DNA of 64,000 bases from Apostichopus japonicus (taxonomy: Eukaryota > Echinodermata > Holothuroidea > Aspidochirotida > Stichopodidae), in NCBI RefSeq assembly GCF_037975245.1, contig NC_092567.1, forward strand, positions 16,549,876 through 16,613,875. The letters are read 5' to 3'. Made by a program: the position numbers and the translations under genes. Positions 51,633-63,902 of the stretch are shown one piece after another; positions within the stretch are counted from its first letter, which is position 1; each line of letters opens with the position of its first letter. The notes beneath the pieces were generated by a model. The model was not told where the DNA came from. It saw only the letters and a list, made by a program, of their open reading frames with translations, and searched no databases.

Positions 51633-51765
51633 TGAAACTAGTGGAACACTAGTAGTTGTAACTCAGAGTTTCACACGTTGAGTGATCATCAGAGATGTTT
51701 CGCTCTGTCCACCAGACATAGAGCACTTTGCGCCAAGATAGACGCCAACCAACCAACTCTACAAT
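51632..51765 (-). ncRNA. Hammerhead-ribozyme-like unit 2
   Basis: Second copy of the 134 bp unit at 8002-8135, again between TG and TA tracts. On the minus strand CTGATGA is at 51686-51692 and GAAAC at 51668-51672. The 3 bp stem is CAC/GTG here against CGC/GCG in unit 1: one pair changed on both sides while the TCAAC loop stayed, which supports a real RNA stem. Stem I and the cleavage site are unclear. Confidence 0.4.
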
Positions 51766-51877
51766 TATATAAATATATATAGATATATAAATATATATAT
51801 ATATATATCTATGTATATATATATTTGAATATATATATTTGAATTTATATATATTTGTATATATATATATATATATT

Positions 51878-51928
<51 letters not shown>

Positions 51929-51950
51929 ATATATATATATATATATATAC
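51766..51950. repeat. TA microsatellite with TTTGTATA and TTTGAATA variants
   Basis: Long TA tract joining the hammerhead-like unit to family A. Confidence 0.95.
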
Positions 51951-53625
51951 ACTGTAGTATTTATTGTACACTGAGTCAGCAAGCCGAGTTTTGAATAATG
52001 AAGATCCGCTTAATACATATGCAACAATTCTGAGAAAATGAGGTGTATGTTAACTGAATACTGAACATTTACTAATCTAAAATAATCCATGTTGTCATCT
52101 TTCTAATACCTTCGGATTTGGATAGTTACGTCTATTGGACTTTAGTAGGATTAAATTTTAGATTTTCGGTAAGAAATATAATGTTCATAGTGGAATGTCT
52201 TATGCCATGGGTAATTAAAATCAGTATTAAGTTACTGCTTGTTCTTACGATTCATTCGGGTTCTTGCTTGTTATTAAAGTTATATCATTTTCCAGTTTCT
52301 TCTTTCAAGTTTGAAAATACTTTACGTAAATGTACAAATGATACGCGAAAGATGATTTTAATACAGATGGGGAAGAAGGATCAAATGGAATAAGAGACTT
52401 TATTTTACCTCCTTATTTTTGTTGGGTCCTGAATCTACTGAACGCTTTGGTAAGATGATGAATTTACGGGAAACGAAGACCCAGACAAGGACAGTACTTT
52501 TGATACAGTTGCTTCCTTAAGTAGTGCAATTTTCGACATTTCGATGCGGCTCTCTACAAAAATGACAAGAAACATGAACTGGAGTCATAAAAATTGGAAA
52601 TAAATTTTACCCCCATAACAAATAGGTGATGGTGAAAGACCTTTGTAATGTACATATCTTGTCATGTTGTATGTAAAACGGACGACAGTTTGACACTGCC
52701 AAGCTCAGATGCACATCCAATACTGTCGTGAGAGAATAAAAGTTTTCATTTTAATTACCCTGAACTTGACAAACCGTCATATTGAATAGCATCAGTATTA
52801 TTAGATAAGAAAAATAGCGACCAAAATGAAGCCGCTTCGGAAGCAGTAAGTTTAGTTAAAATGTTCGTGACAAATATCATATTTTCTGCCGGTATTGAAA
52901 GAGCATTACCATCATAACTACGCGTTTACATGCATGATCAACTTTAGTACTTGCACTCAAGGAATATAAAGAGACTTCTGTGGCATATAGAATACATTAT
53001 ATGCGGCACATGATTACCTTCGAAGACGCCATACATCAACACGCATGGTTAATTTTACTACCAGTATCTGAAACGAGTCTAACAATGAGGCTGATGCCAA
53101 AGAGCAGACTGCCAGTCTGTTCTTCACCATAACATAATACTGTTCTCAGGCGGAAAAAATTAAAAGAGTACAGTTACCTTCTATAAATGACAGAATATAA
53201 ATAGAAGTTCACAATAAAATCATCCAGCCAATAGCCAAAGTTGCTCTCACTCAAGAGGGCGATGTCAGTTGTGAACGTTATTGGCTAGATATTAGAGAAA
53301 TTCTGGAGAAAAAAAAGGTGAATGGTTATATTTTGTTTATTTGTTGATAGCATCCTATAGGTTATTACGGTCTATGTCGTGCATTGTCGTTAGATCCAGG
53401 CACACCACAGAGTTATTCAAGAAGCAGAATTATGATAAAAAAAAATGTTTATCATTTCATGCAATACATCCAAATATCACACCAAGCTATATTTAACTTA
53501 ACAATTCTACCTTAATCTAATGGAATCTCTCGGCGCTAAAAACCAATTAGACAACTATGTGGATAATGGACTGTACTTCAAAATCTGTGTTTTTCAAAAT
53601 GCTTTCACTTCATCTCCGGATCATA
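51951..53625. repeat. Family A repeat, uninterrupted copy
   Basis: The empty-site version of 9795-10790 plus 15271-15960: at 52936 TGCATG runs straight into ATCAACTTTAG. It shows that the palindromic gypsy sequence is an insertion. No coding capacity or terminal repeats were recognised. Confidence 0.8.
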
Positions 53626-54451
53626 AGATGTAAATGTTACATTTGCCAGAAATATGCTTCGACTGTTGGCATGACACGTCAATATTCAAACACGCAGATA
53701 TTAATTTGCATGGGATGAGAGCAGTACCTCCTCGAGGTCATGTCGTACTAATTAGTAGTTCTAATGTGCGTTACTTGACTATTGATCTACGCATGCGTCG
53801 CTGTATATTTTTTCACCCATAAATCAAATCAACTGAAATGTGTATTATGCATGATGTCATCTAGGAAGTTATGAAAAAGGGAGGTAAAGTCACAGGCAGT
53901 AGAATTCTCAAGTTCAAAGCGAGTAAACCACAAAGCACTTAATATATGGCGAACAAAACTCTCTGTGATACATATAGTTAATATCAATTTATATTATTTG
54001 AAACTAATCATTAAGAATGAACTTATTGCCGAAACGAGGCTTCATTCATGTAGGTATAAGGCAACTCATGAGGTACCTGTTCTTTGTCAGGTTTGCTTGT
54101 ACATATATATATATATTATTAATCTAACTGTAGTGCTTTGGTTTTGTATTCTGGTATGCCAATTGTTTTACTCGAATGGATGATGTAATATCCTAACATC
54201 AATAATACACGAACATATGATTTTCATCGTTGACATATGAAATATAGAACACACTGGCTAAAAGTGTCATGTCGTTGTTAAATATTACCATACGTGAAGT
54301 TATTACTTTGTATATGTCTTGGTTTGCATATGGACTATTTACACGAACATGTACTGTATTCTTATCATGACGCATTTAGAACTTCGGAGACATTGGGTCT
54401 GCATGTTTTCATGTAAAGTTTATCCTTTCATTGGATAATTACTCGTACTTT
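53626..54451. other. AT-rich stretch, nothing recognised
   Basis: Contains only short ORFs and a small TA tract at 54100-54115. Confidence 0.5.
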
Positions 54452-56765
54452 TTACGTGACCCGCCCTGCGGGAATCTAAACGACACGGCCAAACGACACT
54501 ACCAAACCAGCCCACTCTGACAAACAAAACTCAAGTCAAGCGAGCCAAGAAAAAAGTAAGTACGCCCACCGACCAGCAGAGACAAACCCCCAACCACCCA
54601 CTGGAACATTGAAAAAAAAAACACAAAAGGACGACCGGCACGCAGCAAAACAAACCACCCTCCCTAGCACACCAGCGTCAATAAAACATCTCCAGATAAA
54701 CGGCGAAAGTCGCCTTCAACCTGAAGGTGAATGTTAAACTTCACCGCCTCCAGGACTGCCTGCCAACTGGAAAATTTTCCCCTAAAAAATTCAGTCAAAT
54801 CTATTCCTCCAAATAATTTTCTTCAAAATAGCACGAACACAAATAATACGGTGCAACACAGCAACAGAAAAAAACTGGAGGATCTACCCCATATAAAAAG
54901 CCCTGTCCTATCGACCATGAACGGTCTCCCGTTAAACGGTCGGCCACGGTATGAAACCACTCCCACAAACTTAAAACAAGGGAACAATGCCAAAAAACAT
55001 GAGCAGTACTCTCTAAGCTGTCACAGCCGGTCCTTGGGCACATTCCATCACCCAATCGCCAATGATACCTCTTCAGATTGGTCACCAAGGCAACGTGTTC
55101 AATTCTCCAGGCAAGATCGCGGAGCCTGCAACTATTCAGCCTTGAATGCACCGAACGCCATACTTCGGCGGAATGACGTCTCTGTTCAAACATTACATTC
55201 ATGGCCCTATCCCGCAAAGAACTGTGAACGAGGGCCGGCCGTGACAGGTCAACAGGGGGCAACTCAATAAGAGCGGAGCAAATGACACGCACCACTCTGC
55301 TTGCAGTACCACTATGCGGTTCTATGTTGCTAAACAGCCGCGGGATCCATCGACGCAAGTGCAACCCGCCCCAGAACGTACAAAATATGAACAAGGCAAC
55401 CCTGGGTCAATTCCCGCTACAAACAATTGCTTAAATAACCAAAAGTCACTTTCACCCGCCGATGGGCTAACGGACTGTTAAAACCTCAGTGAAGGGCCCT
55501 CCTCAGCCTCCACCGCTTCGACACGGGCCCTGACGCGGGTACCGTGTTGCTTGTCATCAAGATAAGTCTGCAATGCGATGACATCCGAGGGGTCGCCAAA
55601 CTTCACCTCCGCGCACAGCTTCGAGAAAAAGTGGCAACTGAAAGTGTATGAGCCATGAGAGGGCAATGAGGCAATTAGGGCAATTACGCCGACGACGATT
55701 CCGTTAGTTCAAGCGCGCCCTAGACGACATATCATCGTCTGAGTCGTCACTTGAAGTCGACCTCTTTAGGGAGGGTCCTCCATCTTGTCGTACCAGCTCG
55801 TCCCAGTGGCACGTTTCGGCTCGATGGTCATCGAGTCTCCGGAGTCGCTGTCAGGAAAAGTCTCGGCCTCCAGATCTAGTGGTACCGGAGCCGGACTAGG
55901 GACGGAACTAGACGAGTTGATGGGGGAAGCTGGTGGAGACCCCGTGTCCGCCTCGCAATGTGGTGGAGGCGATGTGGACACGAGGTTGGAATCTGCAACG
56001 ACGGGGGAGGGTAACCAGGTGCTTTGGAGGCTGAATTCTCACCTGGTTCCCCTTCCTGACGTGAAGCTCCCTCCGAGGCAGTAGGTGCATCGGAACTTGA
56101 CGACTTTGCTTTACCCCCACTCTTAGTCATAGAGACATACGAGGAGGAACAAGCGCGAAAGACATGTCCCTCCTTCCCACAGAGTGAGCACACAACCTCG
56201 TTCGGGCAAGCGGTGCTATCATGCCCAAGACGAAGGCTGCAGCGCCCTTTTTTTGTTTGTACAGCCCCTGGCTTCTTGCCCGGTCACCACACCTGAAGCA
56301 GGTACAGGGCTGACCGTGGTAACGCACGTGAGCTTTATGCCCAGCAATAAACAGAAAAGAGGGAATGCCCTGTTTCAGGACGATCCGAATCTGTCGGTAC
56401 CCGTTCAAAACCCCAGAGGCCTGTGCGCATGGCAGCCTTGACAGCCCCAAACCGACCTAAAACAGTTGCGACAAGATCCTGCCGCACCTCTAGTCCTACG
56501 TGGATGAGAGTTACCCATACGGATCGCTCGTATGGAGTAACTGTCAATCCGACGACATTACTCAGCAACGTGACACCCTTCTGAGGGGCCACGTCACTTG
56601 TAAAACGTAGATCGTATTACGACCCTGGAGAGCTTGCAAAGCATCAACCTCTCCAGGCACAACAACACCCTTACTTTTTAAAATACTAAACACTTGCACC
56701 GGTGGAACCGCTTGTTCACCGGTGAAGGACAACTTAAAAATTCGCGAGTCACGGCGCGACGCCAT
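54452..56765 (-). pseudogene. Tx1/L1-like LINE copy 3, internally deleted
   Basis: Minus-strand LINE keeping both ends. ORF1 starts MASRRDSRIFKLSF at 56765 with the same N-terminal domain as copies 1 and 2. It keeps a canonical knuckle, CSLCGKEGHVFRAC, near 56180 and a decayed one, CFRCGDRARS, near 56330. About 55478-55666 encodes the post-endonuclease linker (LDDKQHGTRVRARVEAV). It then jumps to the C-terminal zinc-finger-like tail of ORF2 at 54801-55394 (CPRTGCDSLESTAHVFWHC). The RT itself is deleted. The 3' UTR ends at 54452 with the GC hairpin GACCCGCCCTGCGGGA. This copy defines the 5' and 3' limits of the family. Confidence 0.75.
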
Positions 56766-56779
56766 GATACTGGAAGGTG

Positions 56780-57192
56780 GCTAGGCCTCGGAGGAGCAAC
56801 AGAAATACAAACTAAGGACAGGCTGGTTAAACTACAAACTACAAACGATTAGTAATATATTAACTGACGCACACGCGAACACAATCTACCACACCCGCCT
56901 GGCGGGAAGTAAAGCACATTACAGTGATAATAATAGCATTAGTAAAGCTGCAGTAGGTGGAGAGCGAGACAGAAAACACGTCTGCACTCCACGATAACCA
57001 ACTACAGTCTCGGAAGCTAAGGAAAGGCTGGTTAGACTTCAAAGGATATTTGTTGTATATAAAATGACGACGCCTGCAGCACGCACCAACACAAGCTACC
57101 ACACCCGCCCTTGCGGGAAGTAAAGTACAGTACAGTAATAATAGCTGTAGCAATAATAGCTGTAGTAAATCATGGAGAGCGAGAAAGAAATT
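56780..57192 (-). repeat. Tandem 5' UTR units of the LINE
   Basis: Two units of about 200 bp share ACAGGCTGGTTA-like, CTACCACACCCGCC and GCGGGAAGTAAAG blocks. Further pieces lie at 57600-57720 and 61645-61770. Repeated 5' units before ORF1 resemble promoter monomers of some L1-type LINEs. Confidence 0.55.
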
Positions 57193-57194
57193 AC

Positions 57195-57550
57195 GTGCTT
57201 TTTACGTGACCAGCCCTGCGGGAATCCAAAACATTCTAGCAAACAAAACTTAAGTCAAGCGAGCCAAAACAGTAAATACGCCCACCGACCTGCAGATACA
57301 AACCCCCAACCACCCACTGGAACATTAAAAAAAACACACTAAAGGACGACCAGCACGCAGCGAAATGAAACAGTCCTCCCCAGTACACCAGCGTCCAAAA
57401 AAGGCAGCCCCAGATAAAAGGCAAAAATCACCTTCAATCTGAAGGTGAATGTCACACTTCACCGCCTCCAGGACTGCCTGCCAACTGGCAAATGTTCCCC
57501 TCAAAACTATATCACATCTATTCCTCCAAATTAGCTTTTTTTTTCTTCAA
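57195..57550 (-). mobile_element. LINE 3' end next to the 5' units of copy 3
   Basis: Another 5'-truncated tail of the same family, minus strand, beginning with the GC hairpin CCAGCCCTGCGGGA. It directly abuts the 5' units, giving a head-to-tail arrangement of two family members. Confidence 0.65.
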
Positions 57551-57720
57551 AATAGCACAAACACAAATAATACGATGCAATGCAGCAACAGAACAACGGA
57601 AAGAAAGTACGTATACTGTAATACACCAGTAAAGCACACGCTTTCGAAAACTGTAGCTAAGTGGAGAGTGAGAGAGAAACACGTCCGCACACCACGCAAG
57701 CCAGCTACTATGGAATGTAG

Positions 57721-58406
57721 CTCTTGTCATTCAATCAGTCTGCTTGCCTTTGTATTTTATGAAAGCTCTACATGTCTCTTTTTGTAGCTTTGTTATGTAT
57801 TTTGTGTGTGCCGTTTAAGTGCTAAGAAAGGAGGGCAGAGCGGGAAAAACGGTGGATATGGAACGCACACAATACGGATTGCAATCAACTTTATCTTTCG
57901 TGTATACTTTTCGCATATCCCCGTACAATACACGTTAAAATAAGCTAAAATAATGATAATAATAATAATAAATGCAATGATTGCAATTCAGCTTTTTTTT
58001 TATCCCATGCCATCATCTGATATTGAAAGATTGGCTGTGAACAGTAAATTATAGCAACAAATAAAAGTTCTTCTGCCTATTTAACGTAGCATTTTTATCT
58101 AATATATTGTTATGACGATTGACATTAGGATGTTTAACAAACCAGCTAGACTCCATCCCTCCCTCCCTCCCCCCCCCCCCCCCCCCCCTTCCTATGCTCA
58201 CGCCCTCTAGCGTCACAAACCAGTTACCGCCTCTCACACGAGAAATCCCAGGGGAAATCTGGTACTATAATTCATCAGTATCGACTAGGAGCATCATAGC
58301 ACGAATAAAATTTCTCGAATTGTTGACTACGCTCGGCTAATGCACTGCATAAAATGTCTCCGACACATATCAACATTAATGTTGTGCCTAGAGTAATTCT
58401 TTACGT
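57721..58406. other. Non-coding stretch with a long C-run
   Basis: CCCTCCCTCC followed by about 19 C lies at 58157-58190. ATA microsatellite is at 57952-57972. No gene was recognised. Confidence 0.5.
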
Positions 58407-58789
58407 CAGTGGCGGAGCGTCCATACGGTCAGGGGGGCGAATGTCCCCCTTGACGGACTCAAATGGACTGCTGGCGCCCTTTTCAGCTCTTTACCACTTT
58501 TTACTTGTTGGCGATTATTGACTTTTTTATAGCGCTCTCATCAACATATTGACATTTGTCACATTTTGTTGGTGTAATTTGGCGATGACACCTATTTATT
58601 CTTCGTTTATCTGCTAATTAGCAAGGCCCGGAAAGGGTTATTTCCGGCGATCTAGGGAGTATCTTTACTCAAAAAAATTCCTGTCCGCTACACGCCAACC
58701 AGTGGTGGCACTCCGCTTAGATAGTGTCGAAAGCGCACCTACAGACCATTCTCGCCCCCTCCTGACCAATACCCCTAGCTCCGCCACTG
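58407..58789. mobile_element. hAT-type MITE
   Basis: 383 bp with terminal inverted repeats CAGTGGCGGAGC and GCTCCGCCACTG. It is flanked by 8 bp target duplications, CTTTACGT (58399-58406) and CTCTACGT (58790-58797), with one mismatch. TIR sequence and 8 bp duplication fit the hAT superfamily. There is no transposase inside, so it is non-autonomous. Confidence 0.85.
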
Positions 58790-58797
58790 CTCTACGT

Positions 58798-61500
58798 CAT
58801 CAGATATTGTAAATATGGGATAAACTTTCCACGATATCTCTGAAATAAACTATTTTTCTTTCTTTATCAAGTGCTTCCAGCAAATACATTTAGCTGTCGA
58901 GTTATGTGCCCAAAAGTATTTTTTTCATGGGGTAAATCATAAATACGATTGGGTTTTACATCATCTGTTAAAACAAAGCATAGAAAACACGGACAAGAAA
59001 TGAGCTGACCTTTGACCTCTACAGCAGGATTTATTGATTTGCATACTGCGATACTAAATTACACATAATTGCTATTTGCTACAACGCTAAAAAATATTAC
59101 ACAGTGATATATTGCAAGCTAACATGAGTGTTGACACACAAAATTACAAACACCATTGAAAAATTGTTGTGTGGTTTTATTTTTTTCTTCTATTTTTCTC
59201 CTTTTTTTTCTTGTTATTTTGGGGGATGATTTGGTAAACTAAAAGTTGTAGTATTATGAAAACACTGCAGTATCTATATAAATAAGGCTTTTAAATTTTA
59301 TTGTCAAATAATCTTTGAGATGGAGATAAATTGGAATAAAACTCTAAAATGATGATCATAGAGAAGATTGTTTGTAAAACTAATAAAAATATGAAATTGC
59401 ATAAATTAGGGTGACTGTAAAAAGTGAAAAATAAGCGGATTTAAGGCCACAATATGCAAGATAGTCTGTCATCAATGGTGGTTATCAGATACTAACAAAC
59501 ATGACAATTGAACAAGAATTGAAACAAGAAAGATTGACAAAAATAAATTATAGAATAAAAAACAGATCGAACAGCTAGCCTGTGATAACTTAATACCAAT
59601 TCTAAGATCATTCAACATTTGTTTCCCCTTCAACAACAATCCAATGAACTAACAAGCTTTTCAATGATCATTCAATATTTAATGATTATTCAACAGCTAT
59701 CAAATAATTTAACAGCTATTTAACGATCTTTCAACATAAATGATCATCCAATAGCTTAATAGCTATTCAGTGATCACTCAAAACTAATGATCATTCAACA
59801 GCTATCCATTGAACTAACAGCTATTCAATGATCATTCAAAAAACAACTCAAATTAACTGAACAGCAATGTCCTCATCCTGTGACAGCACAATGGATTTGG
59901 GTAACAAAGGTATCCACACCATAAACATTATTCAATCATGTTCGACCGCTATCAACAACAGGCGAATGCATAATGAATATAAAACAGTTTTAGGAGGTCA
60001 TGAATATTCAATCAACATCCATTGACTGCCCAAATTATTCACATCTTTGCTCACAAATATTTGTCATATGTATTCTTGCTTGCAAAGGAAATGCATTCTT
60101 TTACTAATGCCAACAAAATGCATCTTCCTTTCCCATATACCTCACACCTAACTGTGATAATAGGGTGATTGTTATCGTTTAAATGGATAGACAAACCCAA
60201 CTCAGCTACGTATTTTGATCAACACCAACAGATGGTACTTTCTCATTGTACTTAGCTTGAGAGTATATGTTGACCCTCTGGGGAGCATCTACCTAAACAC
60301 AGAACAATACACACGTCTGCAACATTTTATTAGGAGACTATTCCGGCATTTCCATGAGTAGAAAGAGTTGATGAGTTATGTGACAAATGTGAGTATTTTG
60401 ACGGACGGACAGACAGACAGACACACACTCACAGATTTATGACAAAGAGGAAGAAAGTTACCAATATGGCAGCCATATTGAGAGTCAAATGAGAGTCAAA
60501 TGCAGACTGTAAGAAAAGCCTCAAGATAGTGAGTAGACCTCTCTGAAAATATTAAATACAAACAAGATCTGTCCCGATACGCTGATAAGACTGTTAGATC
60601 GGATCGGAGGGTCCACCAAGTTCGTCTGTACGTCTTCAACATTACGGACAATAAAAAAACTTGGACACACAACACACATAGCCTGGGCAGACTGAACTTA
60701 CTTTCATCAAGAATAGAGGGACAAAGTATAACACTCAGATTTTCATTCAATCTAACCTGAACCATCATCGTGAGCAGCACGAACAGTTGTCGCTGACTGA
60801 CTCTCAATCGATGAAAGCAGTCAAACAACGTGTGAATTCAATATATTCGAGAAAAAAAAAAAAAAGCAAACGAAACAAAAAACCTTGATCGATCTATATA
60901 CTACCGGCCTAGTCAAGTTAAACTATAAATCAAGTCCTTTCATCAAATTTTGAGAACTCTGCATCTTCTCCGGGGATGCCTGTAGTGCATCCTCCCACAT
61001 ATATAAATGATGATGATGATGAGAGGTGTATCTAAGTAAACGACCACACCCTGTTGATTATATCTGGTAAATAATATCTCGAGACCCGACAAAAACGAAT
61101 TTACGAATGTTGAACTGAAAGATGGAACGGTAAGCCAATCAGCACACCTGAAAAAGAACAAGAAATTATTGTCAGAAAATTGAACAAAATGGTTAACTTT
61201 GCTGTTGTTCAGACTCTTTGATTCAAGACAGTGGAGAAAGACAATCAAAATATGTGCATGGGTCTCAGTCCCATAAACTCGGTTATAAAATTTTAAGAAT
61301 ACGTAATGCGGATGTGTCAGAACATGTACAGGTTGCTGACGACAATGTGCTTCACCCACAGTAACAGCACTTTATAACTTTGACTAGCTTGTAGCAATTG
61401 AGATTATAAAACACAAAATGCCCCCACAAATGCCTGGCTAACATGAACTTTTCGCAGAATGCTATGCAGTATGCATCCTGTATGTACCACTTGCTCTAAT
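58798..61500. other. AT-rich stretch with degenerate tandem repeats
   Basis: A loose tandem array of TTCAACAGCTAT / AATGATCATTCAA motifs occupies 59600-59850. GACA-type microsatellite is at 60395-60425 and a TGA triplet repeat at 61008-61021. Minus-strand ORFs at 60496-60828 and 60943-61359 show no motif; an acceptor-like CTTTTTCAG precedes 61147 but no gene model could be built. Confidence 0.45.
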
Positions 61501-62198
61501 CACTGTTATAGTCCTCCACATCTATTGTGTTGTATTGTACTGTAATGTATTGTATAAATGTATTGTATATTGTTTTATTGTACTGTAAGGTATTGTATTG
61601 TGTTGTATAAATATATTGTGTTGTATTTTATTGTATAATTGTATTGGGGCACGGAGGAGCAACAAAAACACAAACTAAGGACAGGCTGGTTAAACTGCAA
61701 CCTACAAACGATGTTTTTTGTATATAAACTGTCGCAGGCACGAACACAAGCTACCACACCCGCCTGGCTAACATGAACTTTTCGCAGAATACTATGCAGT
61801 ATGCATTCTGTATATACCACTTGCTCAAATCACTGTTATAGTCCTCCACATATCTTGTGTTGTAATGAACTGTAATGTATTGTATAAATGTATTGTATTG
61901 TGTTGTATTGTACTGTAAGGTATTGTGTTGTATTGTATTGTATAAATATATTGTGTTGTATTTTATTGTATAATTGTATTGTGTTATATAATTGTGTTGT
62001 GTTATATAATTGTATCATGCTATATAATTGTACTGTGTTATAGAATTATATTGCTTTGTATTGTATTGTGTTGTATTGTATAAATATATTGTGTTGTATT
62101 TTATTGTATAATTGTATTGTCTTATATAATTGTATTATGTTATATAATTGTATTGTGTTATATAATTGTATTATGCTATATAATTGTACTGTGTTATA
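61500..62198. repeat. TATTG / TATAATTG microsatellite with a LINE 5' unit inside
   Basis: Pentanucleotide and compound (TATTG)n, (TGTTATATAAT)n tracts. The block at 61645-61770 matches the LINE 5' UTR unit, and 61762-61860 nearly repeats 61431-61520. Confidence 0.8.
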
Positions 62199-62929
62199 CA
62201 GGGATGTAAGTGCAGCCACAAAAAAAACCCGGAAAAATATTCGGAGACCCCAGGTGAATGCCGTCCTAACACATCCTACTCCTAGCTCTGACTACTTACA
62301 CACTATCATTACTGTATGTTAGGCTAGCTTAGAAGTATTAGCGCTAACACATCCTACCCCTAGTTCTTACTACTTACACACTATCGTTATGTTAGGCTAG
62401 CTCAAATTTACGAATACGTCGCAGCGAACTACGGAATAAAAAACAGTCTCACATTCGAATGCGATCATAAATATCCACTTTCATATGCGTATCTCGTAGA
62501 TTTCCGCCGCTCACAAATATCACAAGCGTTAATTCCAAAACTTATGTCGAGCACCAGCAGTTACGAAGATATTAATGAGCAGTCCAATCAACATGAATTA
62601 TGCAAGGTTTTTCAACGACAGAAATGAGCTATAGCGATTTGAAGTTCGCACGTACGCAACGATATTCACATGGCACAAGGTTGTACAGTGCAATGCGATG
62701 ATGCGAAACTGGAAATGGTATTTTGAGTGATCGATGAGTGAAAATTGAAGTTAGCTTGCTGCAACGGGCCAGGCATTTTTGCCGCATTGTGTCTTTGATA
62801 TTCGAACAATTTTGTGGAACTTTATTGGAATTAAAAAAAAAAAACGGATTTCAGTAAAAATACGGAAGACTTATTGGAATTAAAAAAAAAACCGGATTTC
62901 CGTAAAAATACGGAAGACTTACATCCCTG
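62199..62929. mobile_element. Non-autonomous TIR element with internal tandem repeats
   Basis: 731 bp with 13 bp inverted ends CAGGGATGTAAGT / ACTTACATCCCTG, lying inside the TATTG microsatellite. Flanks repeat GTTATA (62193-62198 and 62930-62935), a possible target duplication blurred by the microsatellite. Inside, a tandem pair of about 75 bp lies at 62262-62405 and a tandem pair of about 53 bp at 62825-62920. No transposase is seen. The CAGGG ends suggest a hAT-like family, but the 8 bp duplication is not demonstrable. Confidence 0.75.
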
Positions 62930-63175
62930 GTTATAGAATTATATTGCTTTGTATTGTATTGTATTGTGTTGTATTGTCTTATATAATTGTATTATGTTAT
63001 ATAATTGTATTGTGTTATATAATTGTATTGTGTTATATAATTGTATTGTGTTATAGAATTGTACTGTGTTATAAAATTGTATTGTATTGTATTGTAATAC
63101 ATGTATTGTATTGTATTGTTCTGTACTGTGTTGTATTGCATTGCATTACATTGCATTGCATTGCATTGTAAACTA
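62930..63175. repeat. TATTG microsatellite, right side
   Basis: Continuation of the pentanucleotide tract, ending in (TTGCA)n-like units. Confidence 0.9.
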
Positions 63176-63540
63176 TATAAATATTAAACCAACAGTATAA
63201 TACCTCCATCAGTTCTCATCTGTCTGCTCTGCTTTCTTTAAATCTGACCGGAAATCTTTTCTTGACTGTGTGGTTCAAAAGATAAAAGCATTTCACAGTT
63301 TTTGTTTCGTTACTCTGGGAAAGCGAACGATGTGAATAACAAATCTCAAACAAATATCTCACTATGTTGGCTCCTCTCTCTGGTTTTTCATTGTATGCAT
63401 CTTTCTCACTAACTCAAACAATTTTCGTTAAAAAAACCCACTACAATCCTTATCTCTCTCACCAATGCTCATCTTAATATCTTAAGTTTCTGTATTTTCT
63501 CCAGGAAGTACATTAGTCAACTCAATTGTTGAGATACATG
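63176..63540. other. Stretch with nothing recognised
   Basis: No ORF or repeat stands out. Confidence 0.5.
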
Positions 63541-63544
63541 TATT

Positions 63545-63765
63545 TTAGGTCCTCCTGCAAGCAGAAACTCCCGAAGAAGCCTCATTGGCTTATCAAAGCC
63601 GCAAGCTGACCGAAGTCAGTCTCTTAGATTCATATTTAACGTCCGTGATTATGAATTGTCAATTGTCAACAACTCTGTCACTGGACGACATACATTAATC
63701 TTGGAGTGACTCGAACTCGGGACCTTATGACTGAAAGGCACCGTCGTTAACCACTGAGCTAACAC
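63545..63765 (-). mobile_element. tRNA-derived SINE
   Basis: On the minus strand a polymerase III A box TTAGCTCAGTGG (63751-63762) and B box GAGTTCGAGTC (63708-63718) lie 32 bp apart, as in a tRNA. A body of about 150 bp with GCTTGCGGCTTTGATAAGCC follows at lower coordinates. Acceptor-stem pairing is absent, so it is a SINE head rather than a tRNA gene. Short TAACACAATACACAG repeats lie at its 5' side (63760-63800). Confidence 0.65.
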
Positions 63766-63902
63766 AATACACAGCTAACACAATACACAGAGCTAACATA
63801 ATACATCGATTTCCTTTTGAGCTAGATGTCAGCTATTTACGTAGTTGACTTCCCACTGTCGGATTGATTCAAATGTACCCTGTTCTTTGTCTGTCTCATA
63901 CA

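Noticed and set aside
62944-63171. Cys/Tyr/Ile/Val-rich ORF and the similar one at 62056-62322
   Set aside because: They are direct translations of the TATTG microsatellite.
63700-63765. Functional tRNA gene
   Set aside because: A and B boxes are present, but the acceptor stem does not pair and a SINE body follows.
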